Source: a virus
Direction: 5' to 3' (one strand)
Virus record (IMG/VR): IMGVR_UViG_3300047678_000824
Location: 1-42,420 of that record
Length of the DNA stretch: 42,420 nt
Part shown: positions 38,170 to 42,420 of the stretch, piece after piece
Layout: each line of letters starts with the position of its first letter
How positions within the stretch are numbered: the first letter of the stretch is position 1
Notes under the pieces: generated by a model
What the model was told of the DNA's origin: nothing
Database searches by the model: none
What the model saw: the letters and a program-made list of their open reading frames with translations, nothing else
Position numbers and translations under genes: made by a program

Positions 38170-39415
38170 ACTTTTTCAGTTTTTCCTCTTCGGGTTCAGG
38201 ATCAGGCTCAAGCGTCTGTTCCGATACAACATCCTCAAGGATTCCCCATTGCTTGAGGTAACCCTCGATCATCTGACGGTCGTCCTCCTTCAGGGATTTG
38301 AGATCAGACCCGTCCTTTTTAAGAGAAATGTGGATCGCGCGTCCGCGCCCGCCTTCTTTTTTCGGGCGGAAATGGAAACTCAGCACAACGTGGAACAGCG
38401 AATATTTGCCGTATAGCTCTCCGTTCTCATCAAAGTAGGTGCGGATCGCATACATATCTGAATTCTTGCCTTGCGCCATGGTGTCCACCGTGACGATATG
38501 CTTGCAAGGCACGCCACAATAGAGGTCGAGCTTCCGCACGCGTACCACGTCAATGTTATCCTCCGGCTTCGTTTGCAACGTTGGGGCCGTGGGGCGCGAC
38601 TTGAATTTGTCGATGGCGAAGCGAACAGGCTCGGTGGGAGTGAATTCGGCGGCATCCTGCTTAAGGATGGATTTGGCGAAAGCCTGCCGCACCAATTCGT
38701 GATTGTCCTTGCCTCCGTCCACGACGGTGCATAGCTGCTTGGTCTGCGGGTCATACACGACAGCCGCGACAATCGCCTTCTTGGTGTTTACGCGGTGCAG
38801 TTGTTTGTCTTTGACCTGAATATCGCTGTTAGGAAGATCGTTCACATACACGCTGATCTGGCGTGTCCCGTCCGAATAACGCTTATAGACTTCGCCGCAG
38901 CATTCATCACGGTTGTCGAAATTGTGACGGATGATTTTCGCTACCTCAAAGGCGAATTCGTTTGCGTCGTCTTCGGTGATGTTGTCGAGTGTGCCATCCA
39001 TCTTGATGGCGTAATGCTGCCACGATCTGCCTTCGGCCTTGAAATCGACGAACAGAAGTTCTTCGGCGGTCTTGAACAGGGCGTTGTCTTCAAGAAAAAT
39101 AGCCATGGCGCGATGATGGCCGTTTTCCATGGCCTCAAGTTTCTTTGCCATCTCGTCAGGTTTTTCGCTTGCGTTGATCAGCGCCTTGACGCCACGGTCG
39201 CTGGCGATGACATTGATGCGTTCGAGATGCGCGTGTATCGGTTCGTAATCGGCCTGCGCGAGCGCGTTGATTGCAGCTTCGAGCGCGGAGGCCACGACCT
39301 TATCGTCCTGCGTCCAATCGATCGGATTGGCGAAGGGGACGTTGTGAGCTTCGCAATAGTTTTTGAAAATTGATTTGGGGACGTGGCTCGCTACCGTCCG
39401 GATTGATACTGCCAT
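38162..39415 (-). CDS. Unrecognised 417-aa protein facing the repressor
   Basis: The product (417 aa from the ATG at 39415) has no motif that I can assign. It starts MAVSIRTVASHVPKSIF, has a helical first 130 residues, then beta-rich stretches with acidic and aromatic residues (FVDFKAEGRSWQHYAIKMDG, TKKAIVAAVVYDPQTKQL, YSLFHVVLSFHFRPKKEGG). It ends in a glutamate-rich tail (PDPEPEEEKLKKYA). An alternative GTG at 39439 would add 8 residues. It is the first gene of the leftward transcript from a near-consensus promoter overlapped by an inverted repeat, and is coupled to the 301-aa gene. A phage-encoded defence or lysis-lysogeny factor is a reasonable hypothesis, not more. Confidence 0.7.
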   Translation of the reverse strand: MAVSIRTVASHVPKSIFKNYCEAHNVPFANPIDWTQDDKVVASALEAAINALAQADYEPIHAHLERINVIASDRGVKALINASEKPDEMAKKLEAMENGHHRAMAIFLEDNALFKTAEELLFVDFKAEGRSWQHYAIKMDGTLDNITEDDANEFAFEVAKIIRHNFDNRDECCGEVYKRYSDGTRQISVYVNDLPNSDIQVKDKQLHRVNTKKAIVAAVVYDPQTKQLCTVVDGGKDNHELVRQAFAKSILKQDAAEFTPTEPVRFAIDKFKSRPTAPTLQTKPEDNIDVVRVRKLDLYCGVPCKHIVTVDTMAQGKNSDMYAIRTYFDENGELYGKYSLFHVVLSFHFRPKKEGGRGRAIHISLKKDGSDLKSLKEDDRQMIEGYLKQWGILEDVVSEQTLEPDPEPEEEKLKKYA

Positions 39416-39446
39416 GATTTTCTCTTTCTTCCGGATCACCCCGTTG

Positions 39447-39489
39447 TTGATTTCTGATTATCGTTGCATTAATCTATTGAGTCAACGAT
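39447..39489. promoter_or_regulatory. Divergent promoters with an operator-like inverted repeat
   Basis: Leftward: TTGACT (39485-39480) and GATAAT (39462-39457) with a 17-bp spacer. Rightward: TTGATT (39447-39452) and TAATCT (39470-39475), also 17 bp. An inverted repeat, ATCGTTG (39460-39466) and CAACGAT (39483-39489), overlaps both leftward boxes and flanks the rightward -10, so a bound dimer could repress both. The S24 gene downstream is the natural candidate regulator. Confidence 0.65.
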
Positions 39490-39517
39490 TTTGCAATCAA
39501 ATAGCGTGAGGAAAACC

Positions 39518-40036
39518 ATGCCAAGAGGTGGCACGCGTGCCGGAGCCGGACGCCCCAAGGGATCGGGAAAGTACGGAGAGAAAACCATCACCGTCAGAAT
39601 TCCAGCCAGCATGGAAGACGAGGTTAAAGAGTTTATTGAAAACCAAGGGTGGGAAATACCCCTGTATTCAAGCAAGGTCGCCGCAGGAAATCCGTGCTGG
39701 GGGGACGATCATGTCGGCGACACCATCAATCTTTCTGACTGCCTTGTACGCGATCCCACGAAGACCTTCTGCGTTCAGGCTACCGGAGAATCAATGATAA
39801 AGGCTGGGATTGAGCCAGATGACCTGCTGGTCGTCGATGCTGGCCTGGAGGCAAAAAACGGCAGCATCGTTGTCGCGGCGGTGGATGGGGATTTAACCGT
39901 CAAGCGACTGCATAAGACGAAGAGCGAATTATCACTCATGCCGGAAAATGATAACTACCGTCCCATAAAAATTACCGCTGAAACTGGTTTGCAGATATGG
40001 GGCGTGGTCACCAAGGTTATCAAAGCTGTGGGGTAG
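39518..40036 (+). CDS. UmuD/LexA-like S24 autoprotease, probable phage repressor
   Basis: From the ATG at 39518 (GAGGAAA upstream) the product is 172 aa. The C-terminal half is an S24 domain with cleavage site Ala56-Gly57 in KVAAGNP, nucleophile Ser92 in GESMIKAG and Lys129 in LTVKRL. The Ser-Lys spacing of 37 equals that of E. coli UmuD. The N-terminus has a basic glycine-rich arm, GGTRAGAGRPKGSGKYG, and TITVRIPASMEDEVKEFI, which resembles a ribbon-helix-helix. No UmuC partner is present, and the gene faces the early operon across an operator-like region, so a repressor inactivated by RecA-stimulated self-cleavage fits better than a polymerase V subunit. A UmuD role cannot be excluded. Confidence 0.85.
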   Translation: MPRGGTRAGAGRPKGSGKYGEKTITVRIPASMEDEVKEFIENQGWEIPLYSSKVAAGNPCWGDDHVGDTINLSDCLVRDPTKTFCVQATGESMIKAGIEPDDLLVVDAGLEAKNGSIVVAAVDGDLTVKRLHKTKSELSLMPENDNYRPIKITAETGLQIWGVVTKVIKAVG

Positions 40037-40442
40037 TAAAGCCAAACCAGCCACGCTGCTCTTGCCAACTTTCAGGAAAAGGCTTCAGCACATCGGTGAC
40101 CGTCATCGTGCGAGGCTGCGTACCGTTCAGGATGGATTCCTTTATGTCGGGAGCCAGCAGGTTTACTCTCATCACCCGCGCCAGATAGGACTTGTTGACA
40201 TCCAGCTTCTCGGCCAGCGCATCCAGCGATTTGTATTTTCCTTCATCGTAATGCTCGCGCCATTTATAAGCGCGCACCAGAACCTTCAAAAGCGAGTTGT
40301 CCTGTCGGGGCTTTGCCGCGAAGACGGGATTGTCGCCGTCCGGCGAGAGGATGAGTTTCCTGCCGCCGCGCCGTTTCACCGCGAAGGGAATATGGATGTT
40401 GATGACACCGTTGCCCAGATGCTCCACGCGCTTCTGCATCAT
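40020..40442 (-). CDS. KorB/ParB-like HTH protein linked to the serine recombinase
   Basis: The 140-aa product has an N-terminal VKRRGGRKLILSPDG segment and a central HTH (YKSLDALAEKLDVNKSYLARVMRVNLLAPDIKESIL), then LKPFPESWQEQRGWFGF. Proteins with this layout commonly follow large serine recombinases in alphaproteobacterial prophages. They may direct integration or excision, or regulate the recombinase. It overlaps the recombinase stop (ATGA). Its own stop overlaps the end of the convergent S24 gene by 17 bases. Confidence 0.8.
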   Translation of the reverse strand: MMQKRVEHLGNGVINIHIPFAVKRRGGRKLILSPDGDNPVFAAKPRQDNSLLKVLVRAYKWREHYDEGKYKSLDALAEKLDVNKSYLARVMRVNLLAPDIKESILNGTQPRTMTVTDVLKPFPESWQEQRGWFGFTTPQL

Positions 40443-41785
40443 ACGGCCTCCTTCTGTGGTTGCAGGGATCGGATATGATTTACCAGCGAGCCGATGCCGC
40501 CAGCGCGGATACGGATGTCCACGCTGTTTCTAGCGACGATCACTCCCTCGACCAGCAGCTTGACGATGCGCTCTTGTTCGCGGGGGAACAGCTCGTCCCA
40601 CACCTGGTCGATGTCGGCAAAAGCATTGCGGATGTGGAATTCCTTAATGTTCGGATCATGTTCACGTGCCTGTTCCCAGACCCGCACGATCATCTCCGGC
40701 GTTTTGAAAAGCGCCTTTAGCTGACCGAATACGATGCCTTCGATTTCACCGGCTGGGATATTGCCGACCGGACAGGACAAGCAGGATTTCTTTATCGTCG
40801 CGTTCGGCGTGTAGTAGCGATACTGCTTGCCGTTCTTCCTGCAATGGGTCGGCGTCATGCTGGAATTGCAGCCGGAACACCTGATTACGCTTTTGAGCAG
40901 CGCCGATGGAACATGGCGGTTTTTCGCCGTGCGCACTTTTGGGTTGATCGACAGAACCTCCTGCGCTTTGTCCCAGACTGCCCGATCGACAATAGGATCG
41001 TGAAGCCCAGGGTAGTACTGTCCCTTATGGCCGATTTCGCCGATATAAATATGATTGCGGAGCAGCTTGTAGACTGAGCCTTTATCGAAGAAACGCCCCT
41101 CGCGCATGCGACCGCTTTTCTGGCTCCGGTAGGTCTTGCCACGATATCCGGCTTTCCGGAGGTCAAGCGTCAGGTCGGTGGTAGAGCCAACCTCCGAGAA
41201 TCTCTGAAAAATGAAGCGCACAACCTTCGCCTCGGTCTCGTTGACCAGCAGCTTGCGGTCGACCACGTCATAGCCCATGGGCGGCACGCCGCCCATCCAC
41301 ATGCCCTTGCGTTTGGAAGCGGCCAATTTGTCGCGGATGCGCTCGCCTGTGACCTCGCGCTCAAACTGAGCGAAGGAAAGAAGGACGTTCAGCATCAGCC
41401 GTCCCATGGAAGTGGTGGTGTTGAATTGTTGGGTGACGGAGACGAAGGAAACCGATTTGCGCTCGAACACCTCGATCAGCTTCGAGAAGTCGGTGAGCGA
41501 GCGCGTCAGGCGGTCGATTTTGTAAACCACCACCACGTCGATCTTACCGTCCTCAATGTCACGCATCATGCGTTTAAGCGCGGGACGCTCCAGACTTCCA
41601 CCGCTAAAACCGCCATCGTCGTAATTGTCGGCAACCAGCGTCCAGCCTTCATGCCGCTGGGACACCACGAAGGCTTCTCCTGCTTCGCGCTGGGCATCAA
41701 GGCTATTGAATTCCTGTTCCAGTCCTTCCTCGTGGGATTTTCTGGTATAGACCGCCGCGCGTATTTTTCGTTTCACCTCAGACAC
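40439..41785 (-). CDS. Large serine recombinase (phage integrase)
   Basis: From the GTG at 41785, preceded by GGAGG, the product is 448 aa. The N-terminal resolvase domain has the nucleophile Ser17 in VYTRKS and YKIDRLTRSLTDF, and LMLNVLLSFAQFERE leads to helix E. The recombinase domain follows (PPMGYDVVDRKLLVNETEA...). The zinc ribbon is CSGCNSSMTPTHC with CLSC. It should integrate the phage by att-site exchange without host factors. The frame extends upstream, but only from the GTG does the family N-terminus begin. It overlaps the DUF2924 gene by 8 bases. Confidence 0.93.
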   Translation of the reverse strand: MSEVKRKIRAAVYTRKSHEEGLEQEFNSLDAQREAGEAFVVSQRHEGWTLVADNYDDGGFSGGSLERPALKRMMRDIEDGKIDVVVVYKIDRLTRSLTDFSKLIEVFERKSVSFVSVTQQFNTTTSMGRLMLNVLLSFAQFEREVTGERIRDKLAASKRKGMWMGGVPPMGYDVVDRKLLVNETEAKVVRFIFQRFSEVGSTTDLTLDLRKAGYRGKTYRSQKSGRMREGRFFDKGSVYKLLRNHIYIGEIGHKGQYYPGLHDPIVDRAVWDKAQEVLSINPKVRTAKNRHVPSALLKSVIRCSGCNSSMTPTHCRKNGKQYRYYTPNATIKKSCLSCPVGNIPAGEIEGIVFGQLKALFKTPEMIVRVWEQAREHDPNIKEFHIRNAFADIDQVWDELFPREQERIVKLLVEGVIVARNSVDIRIRAGGIGSLVNHIRSLQPQKEAV

Positions 41786-42230
41786 GACGGTAATCCTCCA
41801 TGCGCTTGAGACCAAAAAACACAAGGCCGTTCCAGCGCACGTCTGTAATCTTTCGGGCGATGGCCGAAAGGCTGGTGTAACGCTGACCACGGTATTCAAA
41901 ACCGTCTTCGAGAACCGTGATGTGGTGTTCATGGCCTTGCCATTCGCGCATCAACCGCGTTCCGGTCACTGGGCGATGCACCTCCAGCCGCTTGCGCGCC
42001 TTGTCTGGTTTGTCGATGTCACGTTCGCAAAGCGCCGAGAGGCGTTTATCGACACGGTTGCTGTCCACGCCGTAGGCAACTTCCTGTATGCGATAGGCCA
42101 GCCGCTTCACGTAGTATTGTTTGTTGAATGGCGGTGGGTCGGCACGGAAGACGTCCTTCCAGAGCTTCTTTAGTTCGGCGGTCTTCATGTTCGGCAGTGC
42201 CGCCACCTGCGCCAGCACATTGTTATTCAT
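41778..42230 (-). CDS. DUF2924-family protein
   Basis: From the ATG at 42230 the 150-aa product shows the DUF2924 pattern: VLAQVAALPNMKTAELKKLWKDVF, PFNKQYYVKRLAYRIQEVAYG, PVTGTRLMREWQGHEHHITVLEDGFEYRGQRYTSLSAIARKIT-type sequence, and WNGLVFFGLKR. These proteins regularly precede serine recombinases in alphaproteobacterial prophages and contain a small DNA-binding-like domain at the end. They are thought to assist recombination or control it; no direct function is known to me. Confidence 0.9.
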   Translation of the reverse strand: MNNNVLAQVAALPNMKTAELKKLWKDVFRADPPPFNKQYYVKRLAYRIQEVAYGVDSNRVDKRLSALCERDIDKPDKARKRLEVHRPVTGTRLMREWQGHEHHITVLEDGFEYRGQRYTSLSAIARKITDVRWNGLVFFGLKRMEDYRRV

Positions 42231-42420
42231 GGTTTTTCTCCGTCTTTGGCACGGACACACACATGCTTCCGGTGGGCGGTAAGTCCAGTGGAATGTCTCC
42301 GGTGCGCGAAGAAAGTCCTTGTTTTTCCTTGGCCTTAAAGCGCAGAACGCCTGCGGCGAGAATGGCGGCAATCTCGTTTATGCGCTGTTCGTCGGCGATA
42401 TGTTCAACATCGTGTTCCAT
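42223..42420 (-). CDS. Small protein at the start of the recombinase operon
   Basis: The 65-aa product has a helical N-terminus (VEHIADEQRINEIAAILAAGVLRFKAK) and a proline-rich end (DIPLDLPPTGSMCVSVPKTE). Small proteins of this type often stand before DUF2924 genes in similar prophages. The ATG is the last codon of the window, so a longer N-terminus beyond the edge is possible and its ribosome binding site is not visible. It overlaps the DUF2924 start by 8 bases. Confidence 0.65.
   Translation of the reverse strand: MEHDVEHIADEQRINEIAAILAAGVLRFKAKEKQGLSSRTGDIPLDLPPTGSMCVSVPKTEKNHE

Noticed and set aside
41785-42420. attL/attR core next to the integrase
   Set aside because: The recombinase end reaches the window edge and no matching repeat pair between the two ends could be recognised by eye.

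Overview
This window is almost entirely one temperate, lambda-like siphophage prophage in a GC-rich alphaproteobacterial background. The evidence is the syntenic lambda-type head module (GpA-type terminase, gpW, lambda-type portal, S49 protease with nested scaffold, decoration protein D, capsid E), the TIGR02217/TIGR02218/NlpC tail-tip module typical of alphaproteobacterial phages and gene transfer agents, and alphaproteobacterial phage families (DUF2924 beside a serine recombinase, DUF3489, DUF6362, DUF6441). I cannot name the genus. No tRNA, rRNA, CRISPR array or insertion sequence is visible, and neither att site can be identified.

Layout from right to left, which is the direction of most transcription. 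(1) 39.5-42.4 kb: integration and immunity. This holds a small protein, a DUF2924 protein, a large serine recombinase and an HTH accessory protein, then a rightward UmuD/LexA-like S24 autoprotease with a probable DNA-binding N-terminus. (2) 37.2-39.5 kb: a divergent promoter/operator region and a tightly coupled pair of unrecognised genes (417 and 301 aa). (3) 28.9-37.2 kb: early operon with an AlpA-like regulator whose ribosome binding site lies inside a perfect 11-bp stem, small proteins, a Sak4-like ATPase, a probable ssDNA-binding protein, a DEAH helicase, a Cas4-like nuclease, a TOPRIM primase-ATPase and a RuvC-like resolvase. Between primase and resolvase lies a gene-free stretch with a long hairpin and a cluster of CAGATTTC repeats, a candidate replication origin. 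(4) 26.1-28.7 kb: two adjacent DNA methyltransferases; the m5C enzyme carries a second long reading frame that looks genuinely coding. (5) 17.6-26.0 kb: packaging and head genes. (6) 3.9-17.6 kb: tail genes, including a -1 frameshift site joining the two tail-assembly chaperones. (7) 2.5-3.8 kb: lysis genes, with overlapping inner and outer spanins. (8) 1-2.45 kb: accessory end with a DUF488 two-gene operon and an orphan gene.

Four rightward genes stand out from the leftward blocks: the S24 gene and three 'moron' genes (143-aa orphan, GNAT acetyltransferase, 47-aa small protein). The morons look AT-richer and each has its own promoter-like sequence. The 143-aa moron is bracketed by two copies of the 3' end of the outer spanin gene, which suggests how it was gained.

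The best candidates for undescribed biology are: the DUF488 operon with its partner and a possibly leaderless promoter; the spanin-repeat-flanked moron cassette; the 417/301-aa pair facing the repressor; the dual-coding m5C methyltransferase region; and the hairpin-plus-iteron region. All functional statements rest on motif reading and family knowledge, without any database search.
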